Shown piece by piece: positions 1-11,600 of a stretch of DNA of 64,000 nt; position 1 is the stretch's first letter, and every line of letters begins with the position of its first letter. The position numbers and the translations under genes are program-made. The DNA lies in contig CAMXCT020000318.1 of NCBI GenBank assembly GCA_947184155.2, positions 102,379-166,378 of the forward strand, written 5' to 3'. The stretch is from Cladocopium goreaui. Its lineage: Eukaryota > Sar > Dinophyceae > Suessiales > Symbiodiniaceae. The notes under the pieces were generated by a model, which saw nothing but the letters and a program-made list of their open reading frames with translations, did no database searches and had not been told where the DNA came from.

Positions 1-329
1 ATTCCTTTGCTTTCCATCTTTGTTGGCAAACCAGTGACCTTCAGAACTCGAAGAATAACATGCGTTGGCAGTCCAGGAAAAGCTTCAGGGGGCGGCTCAC
101 AAGCCATGGCCAACACATCGAACTGCCCTTCCAATGCAAGTGGAGTTCCATCATCGGAATCTGACTCAAGGCCTGCCGTGCTTAGCATCGGCAGGAAATC
201 TGCTGCAATCGACTTTTTGGATGTCTTGGACGTCTTAAACGATCCATATCCACGTCGCTCTTCACCGTCAATAGGAGCTGGTTCTTCAGCTCGTTCAGCT
301 TGCGGAAGGCTCAGGAAATTGAAAGCCAT
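1..329 (-). CDS. 5' part of an unrecognised gene, cut by the window edge
   Basis: An open frame starts at an ATG at 329 and runs 109 codons to the window edge without a stop. The protein begins MAFNFLSLPQAERAEEPAPI, then has a lysine/serine/threonine-rich stretch (KTSKTSKKS), an acidic patch (ESDSDDG) and FDVLAMACEPPPEAFPGLP. There is no signal peptide or membrane segment. I do not recognise the family. The even composition, the minus-strand location shared with every other gene here, and the absence of stops favour a real N-terminal exon. The frame could end at a splice donor, and the start could be internal to a longer gene. Confidence 0.5.
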   Translation of the reverse strand, partial: MAFNFLSLPQAERAEEPAPIDGEERRGYGSFKTSKTSKKSIAADFLPMLSTAGLESDSDDGTPLALEGQFDVLAMACEPPPEAFPGLPTHVILRVLKVTGLPTKMESKG

Positions 330-1635
330 AGATTCAACCGGATCAAATCATGCATCGTCTCTCGCGCATGAGGTCTGCTGTAGGCACTGTAGGCACCATT
401 TTGAAAAAAGTGGAACCGGGAAAGGTGGACAACAGTGAAATTGTTCGAAAGACAGAACCAGAACAAGTAATAACAAGTACCTACGCGTCGTATCACTTAG
501 TCATTTTGTGTTCACAAATGGTTCATGGAACTCGTTCTGCGTCTCAGGCATTCGGGTCTGACGCTTATGTCATGGAACCATACTTCCTCGTCTCAAGGCT
601 GACTGCTTAGTTTCTTGAGCCAAGCTTTACATGGAGAAAACATGGATGGAATCACTGTGCTCAATGTGCCAACTATTACACGTTTCTGGTCGATTGCTGG
701 CTGATGTTAGCACAAACAAAACCGAAGAAACACCTCGCACCAAACTCTTGACAGGCTAAGTGCTATCGGATATCGATTTTCACTGGTTTCATCGCTCTAC
801 TGCTTCTTCTCTGTGCACAACAAAGCATAACACAACTTCTTCAAACATCACGGGGCCAACCTTGATGCCATCTCTCACACTTCTGATGCGCCTCCTGGTT
901 TTGAGAAGTGCAGAATGGAACAAAGCAGAACTGGCGTCCACTAGAAGACTGTGCTTGATACAACGGTCTGTCCAGCCTGACCTCCCAAAATGACTGCACA
1001 GAGTGCTAAGGGATGCTAAGAGTTTAGTTCTCTTTAATCACATGAATGTTATGCAAACTAGAATGCGGCCGAGACGTGCGAGAAAAACTCTACTGGTAGC
1101 AAGGATGCAATTGGCACTTGATGTTGCGGGGCAGTCCATCCAACACTTTTCCCACCGGTGTCAGTGTGCAATTGAGAGAGAGAGAGAGGCCGTGTTAAAC
1201 CCGACCAAAGGATACCAAAGCCAAATCTGGAATGACCTAGGAAGGAATGGATGGATCCATGAGCGGATAGAGGCGAGCCCACACGACTGTGTGGATGTAC
1301 TGCAAGCACATGTGTTCACAAATAAATGGAATGGTACGGTATGGCACTGAATGGGCATGAATGGTGTGGTGTCGGATTGGAAGGGCAGGTATAACATGGT
1401 AAAGGCAGATCATATTGTATATAAAGGCATCCATTGAGCACGCATGCAATGAATGCAATCACATGTATAAAAACTTCATGCATCGTCATGCCATTGAATG
1501 CAATGTCACACAATTCTTTCCTGTGTGATTTATTTGTGCAACCCCATTTGTGTTCTGTCTTCTATCAAAAGGTGCCATACTGCCGTCTTCAACCTGAAAC
1601 CTGAGAAGGGGGAACGAAAGCCAGCATCCCACCTA
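330..1635. other. Spacer without recognised gene
   Basis: No open frame here resembles a known family. Short repeats of the words GGTATGG/GAATGG occur at 1330-1400, and a GA run at 1172-1186. It would hold the 5' region of the gene ending at 329, and includes a short spliced-leader-like match at 614-624. Confidence 0.4.
614..624 (-). other. Possible spliced-leader (DinoSL) relic, 10-nt match
   Basis: The minus strand reads CTTGGCTCAAG. Its last ten bases equal the 3' end of the dinoflagellate spliced leader (TTGGCTCAAG). Upstream bases do not continue the match. It lies 285 bp upstream of the ATG at 329 and points toward it. A ten-base match can arise by chance in 128 kb of double-stranded sequence, so this is a hint only. 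Confidence 0.2.
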
Positions 1636-3330
1636 CCCATATTTTACCCAAAAGATTTTTCACCCACAGACTTTTCACCCATATACTTTTCACCCACAGA
1701 CTTTTCACCCGGAGTCTTTCACCCATACTTCTCACCCATATACTTTTCACCCACAGACGGTTCAACCATACACTTCTCGCCCACAGACTTTTCCCCCATA
1801 TACTTTCCACCCACATACTTTTCACCCAGAGACTCTTCACCCAGAGATTCTTCTTGCACAGACCTTTCACCCGGAGACTTTTCACCCACAAGCTTTTCAC
1901 CCACAGACTTGTCACCCATGTAATTACTTTTCACCCACAGACTTTTCACCCATATACTTTTCACCCAAGGCTGTTCAACCATATACTTTCACCCAAAGGC
2001 TTTCACCCATACATTTTTCGCACACAGACTTTTCACCCACACTTCTCACCCTCAGACTTTCACATATATAATATATACTTTTCGAGTTTTCACCCATATA
2101 CTTTTCACCCAGGGGCTTTCACCATTTTTGCCAACATTTTTTTCACCTCACCCACAGACTTCGCACCCTGAGGCTTTTCACCCATACCCGTTTCACCTGT
2201 ATACTTTTGACCCACGGGTTTTTCACCCACACACTTTTCACCCAGAGGCTCTTCACCAATGTACTTTTTACCCTCATATTTTTCCCCCATATACTTTTCA
2301 CCAACAGATTTTTCACCCATATACTTTTCACCCAGCGACTTTTCACATATATTTTTCACCCACAGACTGTTCAACCATATACATTTCACCCCCAGATTTT
2401 CCACCCACAGACTCTTCAACAATATAATTTTACCTTCAGACTTCCCCCCATATACTGTTCTTCGTCCATGTGCTTTTTCATCCATACACTTTTCGCCCAG
2501 AAACTTTCCACCCACAGAATTTTCACCCATAGACATTTCACCCACAGACTTTTCACCCACAGACTTTTCGCCCGCAGACTTTCACACATACACTTTTCGC
2601 CCACAGATTTTTCACCCGCAGATTTCGCACCCTCAGACTTTTCACGCATACCTGTTTCACCCATATATTTTTGACCCACCGACTTTTCACCCACACACTG
2701 TTCACCTACGGACTGTTCAACCATAAACCTCTCACCCACACTTCTCACCCACAGACTTATCACCCGCAGACCTTTCACCCACAGACTTTTTAACCACAGA
2801 CTTTTCACTTATATACTTTTCACCCAGACACTCTTCACCCAGCGAATTTTTTTCCACAGGCTTTTCACCCACATACTTTTCACCCACAGACTTGTCACCC
2901 ATGTAATTACTTTTCACCCATCGTCTTTCACCCATATACTTCTCACCCATATACTTTTCACCCAAGGCTGTTCAACCACATACTTTTCACCCACAGACTT
3001 TCACCCATACACTTTTCGCACACAGTCTTTTCACCCACAGACTTTTCACCAACAGACTTTGCACCCTCAGATTTGCAACCCACACCCGTTTCACCCATAT
3101 ACTTTTGATCGCACCCGCGCACTTTTCACCCACACACTTTTCGCCCAGAAACTTATCACCCACAGACTTTTCCACGCACAGCCTTGTCACCTTTCTCACC
3201 CACAGACTTTTCACCCATTTACGTTGCACCCATATTTTTCACCCAGGGACTCTTCATCCAGAGACCCTTCTTCCACAGACTTTTCACCCACAGACTTTTC
3301 ACCCGCAAACTTTTTGCCCTCAGACTTTCA
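1636..3330. repeat. 15-bp degenerate tandem repeat field
   Basis: About 110 diverged copies of a 15-bp unit, TTTTCACCCAYAKAC on the plus strand. Because 15 is a multiple of three and the unit lacks stops, several frames of both strands stay open and give pentapeptide repeats (FSPTD/FSPIY on plus, VGEKS/MGEKY and WVKSL on minus). A longer variant containing GTCACCCATGTAATTACTTTTCACC recurs in parts at 1910-1930 and 2900-2920, showing higher-order duplication. I judge it a satellite, not a gene. Confidence 0.9.
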
Positions 3331-3334
3331 GGGA

Positions 3335-4530
3335 TCCTTACGGTTATATTTTCATATTTTCATCACCCCTTTCCAAAGTTTCCTAATTTCACATCTTTTA
3401 CCGACAGAAATTTCTTCTCCATAGCGACTGTGCCTCCATTCACGGACTCTTACCTCTGCCCTCCTCACCTCATATTTTCATCACCCCTTTCCAAGCTTCC
3501 TAATTTCACCAAAAAATGCAAAAAACATTGACGGAGCCGACACAGCAGTCTCATCTTCTGCTATGCTAACACCCCTTTCGAAAGCTTGCTGATTTCACAT
3601 CCCGTGCCGACAGAACCCAACAAATACAAGTCGGCCACTACAGTCTCGTCCACATCCTCCAGCGACCATTCCAAGCAACGCCTTTTCCCCTGACTCCCTT
3701 CTATTCCAGTCTTTCCCAAAGCATCGTAACTGACAGAAGTTGCTTCGAATCCTTACGACCATGATGGTCCGACATCGGAACCCCAGTCGACGAGTACATT
3801 CTCGTCCACATCCTATACTGACAGAAGTTCCTTTTAATCCTTGCGATCACAATCACATCGGAGCCCACCTATACTGACAGAAGTTCCTTCTAATCCTTGC
3901 GACCATAATGGTCCCACATCGGAGCCCAACAAATACAAGTAGATGGCTACATTCTCGTCGACATCCTATACTGACAGAAGTTCCTCAGAAGTTCCTCAAG
4001 CAATGCCTTTTCCTCTGACTCCCTTCTATTCAGTCTCTCCCAAAGCATCCTATACTGAAAGAAGTTCTTTCTGATCTTTGCGGCTTTGCGACCATAATGG
4101 TCCCACATCGGAGCCCAACAAATACAAGTCGACGAGAACAATCTCATCCACATCCTTCCGCAACCTTTCCAAGCAATGCCTTTCTCTCTGACTCCCTTCT
4201 ATTCCAGTCTTTCCCAAAGCATCGTAACTGACAGAAATTGCTTCTAATCCTTGCGACCATAATGGCCCCACATCGGAACTCAACTACTGGCAGAAGTTGC
4301 TCCCAATCCTTGTGACCATTAAGCAATGCCTTTTCCTCTGACTCCCTTCGATTCCAGTCTCTCTATCGCCTCCCCAAATGCACCTCCGAGGACGGACCAT
4401 CAAGCAATGCCTTTTCCTCACATCGGAGCCCAACAAATACAAGTCGACAAGAACAAGCCCAACTACTGACAGAAGCTGCTTAAGCACTCCCTTCGATTCC
4501 AGTGTGTCCAACGCCTCCCCAAATGCACCT
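3335..4530. repeat. Diverged long-unit tandem repeat
   Basis: Several incomplete copies of a unit of roughly 150-200 bp. Diagnostic words are GACCATAATGGTCCCACATC (near 3900 and 4089, variants near 3759 and 4255), CAACAAATACAAGTCGACGA (near 4119, variant near 4430), and CTGACTCCCTTCTATTCCAG (near 4190 and in variants at 3690, 4015, 4338). Unit order is shuffled between copies. Nothing coding is supported. Confidence 0.8.
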
Positions 4531-4565
4531 CCGACGGCAGACCATTTTCGGCGATTTTCCCAACG

Positions 4566-4735
4566 TTTCACTCCATGGTTTTACTAGATTTTTCCACGTT
4601 TTTACTCAATTCTTCCATGGTTTTATTGAATTTTTCAGTGGTTTTACTCAATTTTCCATGGTTTTGCTCAATTTTTCTAGGGTTTTGCTCGATTTTTCCA
4701 TTGTTTTACTCGACTTCTCCATAATTTTACCCTTC
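4566..4735. repeat. 21-bp tandem repeat, about 8 copies
   Basis: Unit close to ATGGTTTTACTCAATTTTTCC, repeated with substitutions. As 21 is a multiple of three it also leaves a phenylalanine-rich open frame on the plus strand, which I do not take as a gene. Confidence 0.85.
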
Positions 4736-7112
4736 CATTCCGGTCTCCCCAAATGCACCTCGGAGGATGGACCAGGGGGGAATCGATACCACACCGTCAC
4801 CCAATTGCCACCTGGTACATAACCCTCAAAAAGCTCCAATTTACACCCCTCCCACTGCACCTAATTCCGTGATTTTGTCACCTGGCACGCTCTACCCCCA
4901 GACCCCCTATAACTCACTTTGTTCGCAAAAGGAACTTCGCCTAGCCTAGCGGCTGACTTTCGTGATTGTTCCCCAAAAGTTTCTGGGGGCCACTTCATTT
5001 AGTATATTTAGGTGTACTTTTCCTTGGGTGCAAATCTGTGTCCCTTCCAATGCCAAGTTTTCCAGGTAGAAGCGCATGAACCCAAGAAAGCGTATTGAAA
5101 TAATTTGAAATACTATATATATAAAGATCTATAAAACTATATAAAAGTTATATAAAGCTGCTAATCTTTCTGTCTCCGCCAATAAACCCCCGGTATTTAA
5201 AAGCTGTCCTTGATCGTGCTGCCGCTGTTGCTCCAAGAACACCAGCCACAAACACCTCGACCACGGTAGCCAGTCTTCTGAGACGTGAAGTAGGACCAAG
5301 TAGGAACTGTTCATGTTGGACTCTGTTTGACTCTGTTTGACTCACTGTAGCACAGGCCACAGGCCAAGATCTTGGCAGAACCGGTGGCAAGTGCACACGG
5401 CTGCCACTGAGCTTCACCTGTCGCATATACTTCGCCAAACAGTGCTGCCGTGCCATGCGTCAAGCATCCAGCAAAGACTACAAAGACTATCAATCCGACT
5501 TTTCAAATTTCAAATGGGTTCAAAGACATTTGTCTCCTTTCATGGACTTATGTCCTGTGGGTCTTGTGCTGACTTCTTCTGTTTTCCTCCCCTTTGAAAG
5601 TCTTGCAACTCTACTGACACTCTTAACTCAAAGAGCTAGCGGAGCAAACCTTGTACGGGCAAAGCGCTTGATGCCTGCGGTGCAAGTCACATTGGATGGA
5701 CTGATTGCAGAACTGATTGTAAATTTTTTAAACTGAAAGCGATGCGCACTGCAATTTTTCGATTGCAAACTCTGTGAAGGCCCCTGTTCTGTGATCAACA
5801 TGTCTGATGTGCCTGAGCTCTTGTTGCCTGGTTGACGCCACGAAGCGCAGGATTCACAAAAGCCTTAAAAAACCAGGAGAGGTTGGCGAGGAGGAAGAAC
5901 ATGGAACTGCATGGAAGAACCAAAATCCATCAAGATCCATCAAGATCCATCCATGCTTTCTACATACTTTGTAGCTTTGTACTGAGGCTTCGGACAAGCT
6001 CTGCCATGGCTCCGAGCCCGTTCCAACTATGGAACTTTTCTTTGAGCTCAAATAGCAGAAAGATCGAAAGAGAGAGACATAGAGAAACCGAGCATAGCAA
6101 AACCGAAAGAAGAAGATCCAAAAGCAACGATAACCATGCAAGGATTGTTTCTTGGAATCTGAGCATCAAGCACGATCAAATGAAGCCCTGCACAACGCGG
6201 CACAACATATCAACTCTGTGATAGTTCTAGTATTAGTTGAAATGCACAATGAGTGTGAAATGCAGTGCCTGCCCAAGCACTGATGGCAAACCTTAAAAGA
6301 GTGACTCTTCAGCTTGGATCCCTCTGCGCCAGGAAACCGAGAACATCGAGAACATCGAGAACATCCGAGAACCCTGCTTCCAAAATGAAGACTTCAAACA
6401 TCTTCAAAACAACTATTGCCAATGATTCATGTTTAGAATGTCGCAAGCAGCCCAAACACTTCTTTCACGTCTTTCTCCAATAGAAAACGGAGTCCCATCT
6501 GTACAGAACAACCAGCCGCAATCCAATATGTAAAATGTGAGCTTCATTTTGTGAAGCCATGAAGTCGCAGCTGCATCGCAAAACTTTGCACCGGAGCAGC
6601 TGCATAGAGCGCTCCAAACTGATGTAGCAATCTCGTAGCAAGTAATCTCAAGATATGAAAATTGTCCCAAGTCATCTATGGCTCCTGTCGAAATATCGGC
6701 AGTGAATCGTAGTCTCCAAATGTCTCCAAGCTATTTGCCTCTGGCAGCACCTGCTTGAGGCACTAATCTCGAAGAGCTCACCGGGCACCTTCCCAACCAG
6801 CCATGGCAGCCTGCTCTGAGGAGCCTGGATGACAGAACACAACAATACAACAGAATACAACACCAAAAAACACACACACACACGTCTTGCAACATTTCCG
6901 AAAGTTGTGTACATATATTATATGAATTATATGCACCTATGGGTCAGCTTCGAAATTGCTGAAGCGGAAAGTGAACGCAAAGGCGTAAGCATGAAGTTCT
7001 CCTACAAAGCAGAACCGCCTTCTCTTCTTTCATTGGGATTCAAATCTTCAAACCTCAAGAGAAAATGAACAAGTGACTGGGATCAGATGATGAGCAATCT
7101 GGGGATGGGGCA
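4736..7112. other. Spacer with no securely recognised gene
   Basis: Minus-strand stretches at 5150-5310 and 5330-5490 have protein-like composition in more than one frame (for example TVVEVFVAGVLGATAAA), so they may be exons, but no family motif fixes a frame. There is an AT-rich patch at 5097-5160 and an AC microsatellite at 6869-6883. Confidence 0.35.
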
Positions 7113-7249
7113 TCAAATGGCACACATGCAGCTACCAGCTTTTACTCTCCAAAAGTATGGCTCCGGCTCCATTTCATCTGCCCATGAGGTTCCTTCATGA
7201 GGTCCAGGCCCAGCACTCTTTTCCGGTGCAGATGGATTGTGTGGAATGC
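7113..7249 (-). CDS. Candidate 3'-terminal exon, unknown gene
   Basis: A pyrimidine-rich tract followed by AAG|G at 7250 opens a frame reading IPHNPSAPEKSAGPGPHEG and then EMEPEPYFWRVKAGSC, ending with TGA at 7113-7115. Acceptor form and strand fit the other genes here. No family is recognised and upstream exons were not found, so this is weak. Confidence 0.3.
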
Positions 7250-8603
7250 CTTCAAAAGGACAAGCAAAACTGCATCAGCACCATAGAATGCAGTGGTGTG
7301 ATGCGTGCAAATTGGCAATCGATGAACCCAGCTTTGCAACCACTACCAAGGGCAGCAACAATGTGGCAAAAACGGCTCAGGAAGAAGAAGAAGAAGAAGA
7401 AGAAGAAGAAGAGACATTAGAGCACATAAAACACACATCAAGTCTGGAAAGCCGGTGACTAACAAATGAACAGCGGGAAGAAATCAAGAAAGCAAAGTGG
7501 AAGAAACATGAAGAAACAAAAAGACGTGACAAAACGTGAGCATGTTCAAAGACAATGAAGACAATCGTTCTCATCTGTGTTCTCCCCACTTTGTTCCATT
7601 TTTCGAGCTTGTGTTCAGCTTTCCGATTTTTGTTTACCTCTAATGATCTTGCGTCCATTTTGTTTAGTTCAGGCGCAATTAGACAATGCTAGCGTCCCAA
7701 CAAGAACTGGTGCCACTAGCCAGAAACACAACGCTACATTATGCATCATTATGCTACATTGTTATGTTCTACTTTGTAAATTTGCTTGCGAATTGGTTCA
7801 GGGTCTCACCTGAACCTTGGACCGCTGCCTAGTTTTTGGTGAAAGTTTGAGACATCTGGAAACGAGGTTCGGAAACGAGATGAAACGAGGAGCTTTGAAA
7901 AGAACCTGAACTTTTCGAGACCTTTGGTGCCTTTGGCGCCTTGGAGACATGATGAGAGATGAAATCTTGGAAAGTGTTCAGTTGAGCTCTTCAACCTCCG
8001 GAACCTCCGGAACACCGGAGCTTTGGAAAAAACCTGGGAACGCCAAATCAGTTGGAAGCTCAAGCTTCCACGGTGCCACCTCGGCCCTGCCCCCAAGAGA
8101 ATCCAAAAGAATCTAAGGACATTTTCAGGGAAAAACAAAAAAATGCAACATAGATCGATCGAAATAGATCGAAATAGATCGAAATAGCAGAGAGATGCAG
8201 AGAGTCCAATGGGAGTCCAAGCCTAGCTCCCTAGCTCCCTAGCTCCCTTCCTCTTGCCTTCCTCTTGGCTTCCTCTTTATTTTTTTTGCTACAGTATCTG
8301 GCTATCTTTGTGAATTGCTTTGCTACAGTAGATAAATCAGTACGGAATGCCAAGTATGATACAGTATGCACAAATTATCAAAGAGTATCAAAGAGTATGT
8401 CAATGTCTTGTATGTTCTTCTGAATTGAGCAAAGCGCCTTGCAGAACTTCCCTCAGCAATCCTTCGTGCTGCCGAACCGAATACCTTAGCTTTGACATGT
8501 TTTTGGCTGTCAGGTTCTGACGGTGCGAACTCCAGCAGCTGGAAGTAAAACATGGTAAAAGCGCAGTAAAACAATGTAAAACATGTGCTGTGTGACTATC
8601 TGA
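7250..8603. other. Spacer downstream of gene P1
   Basis: Contains a GAA microsatellite and two short tandem repeats (GAAATAGATC near 8161-8187, CTAGCTCC near 8222-8247). No gene is recognised. Confidence 0.4.
7381..7412. repeat. (GAA)n microsatellite
   Basis: About ten uninterrupted GAA triplets. They produce a poly-glutamate or poly-lysine shadow in open frames on the plus strand. Confidence 0.9.
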
Positions 8604-8699
8604 TCATGTTCTGTCATGTTCACTCTTCAAACTTCCACAGTGCTCAAACATGCTCAAACTGCATCCGCGAGGCTCCACTTGAGCAGACAGCAAGTTGAC
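8604..8699 (-). CDS. P1 last exon
   Basis: AG|G acceptor, then [20 protein letters not shown] and a TGA stop at 8604-8606 after KSEHDRT. P2 has VNLLAAFGEYMIRHKL at the same place. Confidence 0.65.
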   Translation of the reverse strand, partial: VNLLSAQVEPRGCSLSMFEHCGSLKSEHDRT

Positions 8700-11600
8700 C
8701 TCGCACGTCTGCTGTCAACCCCAACACTTGAAGATCGGAAAAGAAATCCAGTCCCTGCCTAAGAAATATAAGAAGGACCAAAGTCACCGAGAGACGCGAT
8801 GGGATAAACTGTTCAACGTCTCTCTGTTGTCTGACGATTTGTTTTTTTTTGCCGGAGTCTTGTGTTGAACACTGGGAAAGCACCATCAACCAGGTACCAT
8901 CTACCAGGCCTGCGCACTCGTGAAAGATGTCAGAGACCCCGGATTCTGACTCATTAGAGGGAAATGCGGATAATTGGCCTTAGCTAACTTAGCATCGAAA
9001 AGAGACTTTCAGCGTGGCTGGATCAGCGAAAGGACACAACAATGTCAGTAAATTGGCTTGAGAACTGCAGGGCGAAAACATGTTTTGAGTCTAGTTGCGA
9101 ACATTCCGTCCTTGCCAGCTTTTATCTCCTTAGTTTCTGCACTGGAGAGTTGAAGGTCTGTGCTTCGCAAAGCAAGCCGGGCAAAGAAGTGGAAGCAAAG
9201 TTTGACCATCTTTGAAGGTTCTAATGAAGGAACACTTTCAGAGCCGGTTTAAAATCTTTTAAAGTGTTGCTCAAGTTTTGGTGATTGTCCTTGTCGTTGT
9301 CAGCAAAAGCTCCATTCAGAACCCAGCCTTCTGCGTGTCTGCTGGAAGCTCGTTCTGGCCAAGAGAGTGGCATGGTGGCTCAAAAGATGCAAATAGATTC
9401 AGATGAAATTCATTTAACCATTATTTAAATTATATATATATGAAGTTTACTTAGTACATAGTACTCGTCCAAATTCATGCCCCTTTTCGATCCTTTTCAT
9501 GTCTGTGGCCGCGAACCAGCCTCAAAGACTTGGCTTTTGTCCAAATATATGACGAGCAGCTGGACACTCCAACCTCTCCAAGCGCAAACTACAACATGTT
9601 GAGCAACAATGAGCAACACGAAGCCAAGCAAAGACTGCCTCCTTCAATACCCCACCTGACGTCACACGAGGGAAAGAAGGCAAACAAGAATGAACATATT
9701 GCATGGGATTCTTCTGCAAATAGCATGAAGGGAATTCTGAAAATTGCAGACCATACTAGATTCGATAAATGTTCGATATTGGATATTGTATGATATTGTA
9801 TTGATAGTGTATGAATTTGTGTACCTTGTTTACCAAACATTTGCCATTCAATAACACGACACATCTGAGAAGGCGGCCAGCTATTCTTCAAGACTTCCAG
9901 CTTTCTGAGCGAGGCAGCCGGCCTTCCAGCACGCCTCGATAGCGCCAGGATTCTGAATCAGGCGACATCATCGTCAAAGCAAATTTATGGCATGAATTTC
10001 CACAGAATTTCCACAGAATCTGCTACCAGAACTGCATCTATGCCTGTGGGTTTGAAGGTCGCAAAGAATCGGCTGGAGATCTGCATAATGGAAAACCTGC
10101 AACAGAAATGACAGAAGAAGTCCAGAACTCTGCACTTTCTCGGCCAATGTCCTGTGCATCCCATGTTATTCTGCCGTCGCCTGGTTATGCATCTGAAACT
10201 GCCCTGCAATGTGGGAAGCCAATCCAAACTTGTCCACAAAATACCAGGCTGCCTGAGTTGTGTTGCGCATCATTTGTTTGACTTTGTCTGTATCTCTTTG
10301 GTGCAGAAGGGTCTGGTGTCAAAATGTGTCAAATACAGGATGCTAACCGAGAAGACTACAAGATCTCAAGCACATCTATTGATACTGCAGTTGATACTGT
10401 ACCTCTTGATCTTTTTGCATCCTTTTGCTATCTTTTGATGCTAAGAATGCTAAGAATGCTAAGAATGCTAAGATGCTAAGATCATGACTGCACCTTGAAG
10501 GTCAGGAGAAATCAGTCGCTTGGAGCCACAAAAGTCCTGCAGTGCAGCCCGAGCCAAACAGTGCCATTGAGATCCATTGAGTTCATTCGACTTCACCAGC
10601 ACCAAACCAATGAACTGTCCGACTTCAGGCTGATTGGCACGTCTGTGTTGACAAACATCACCACTTGGGGAACCTGCTGGAAATGCCACAAGAGTGAACA
10701 TCCTGAGCTTGTTTGTGAACACGAACGACATAATTTACACATCAAAACAGTTCAAATCCTTCAGCACAAGTCACTACTGTACAGCTTTCCAAAAGAACAA
10801 CATGAGAACAACATGGCCTTTCGCTGGAGAATTGGCAACAAACCAGAGTTGTCCATGTGTCCTCCGTCTCCGATCTTGTACTTTGCAGCAGCCTGCTCGA
10901 GACACCGAAGTGACACAATGTGACATGTGACACAATGTGACAAAATATTTGACAATGTCATTCTGGACTTGCCAAAGGGAAAACATGGGAAAACGATGCA
11001 TTTTCATGCTTTTCCTCTGGCTACAAGAGTGACACTCTTTTTAAAAGCGGCCTTTGGGGCAGGAACTCTTCTGGAGGTGATTGGCCACATTGTCGTGACA
11101 GGAATCAGTGCCTCATTTCTCCGGGCATGTCAAAGCACATTCTGGGTTGACCATCGGATTCAGCCCAGAAAATCTGTTTAATATGAATCCATAGGGATCC
11201 ACATCCACACCTCATGGAATTCTCAAGGTTATGATATGTTATGATAGCTTTATATAGCTTATGACTTTATGAATCCATGATAATCCATATTAATCCATGA
11301 TACTCCAAGGAATCTTCGGGAATCTTTGGGATTCGGCCTGCATGGACTGGCCACCAAATTTGTTCAGGGCTTGGGAGATCATCGCAGTGAAGGCCGCGCT
11401 GCTGACTCCAATGGCCTGGAGCAGGGGATGGTTTTGGGGATGGCCTGGTTCGGTAACTGGATAACCCGCTGGATGTTGTAATATGTTATATGGATTTATA
11501 TGGTAGGATAAGGGATGTGAGGGATGTAAGGCATAGGGGTTGTAGTGATGGTAGATGATGCTAGATGATGGTAGATGATGGTAGATGATGGTAATGGGTC

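Noticed and set aside
1498-3531. Many overlapping open frames of 60-155 codons on both strands
   Set aside because: They are translations of the 15-bp tandem repeat; several frames are equally open and none has independent protein features.
5129-5493. Possible secreted-protein gene near 5.1-5.5 kb (IVFVVFAGCLTHGTAALFGE, RLATVVEVFVAGVLG)
   Set aside because: Three competing frames, no ATG for the hydrophobic start, and no family motif; mentioned only as spacer.
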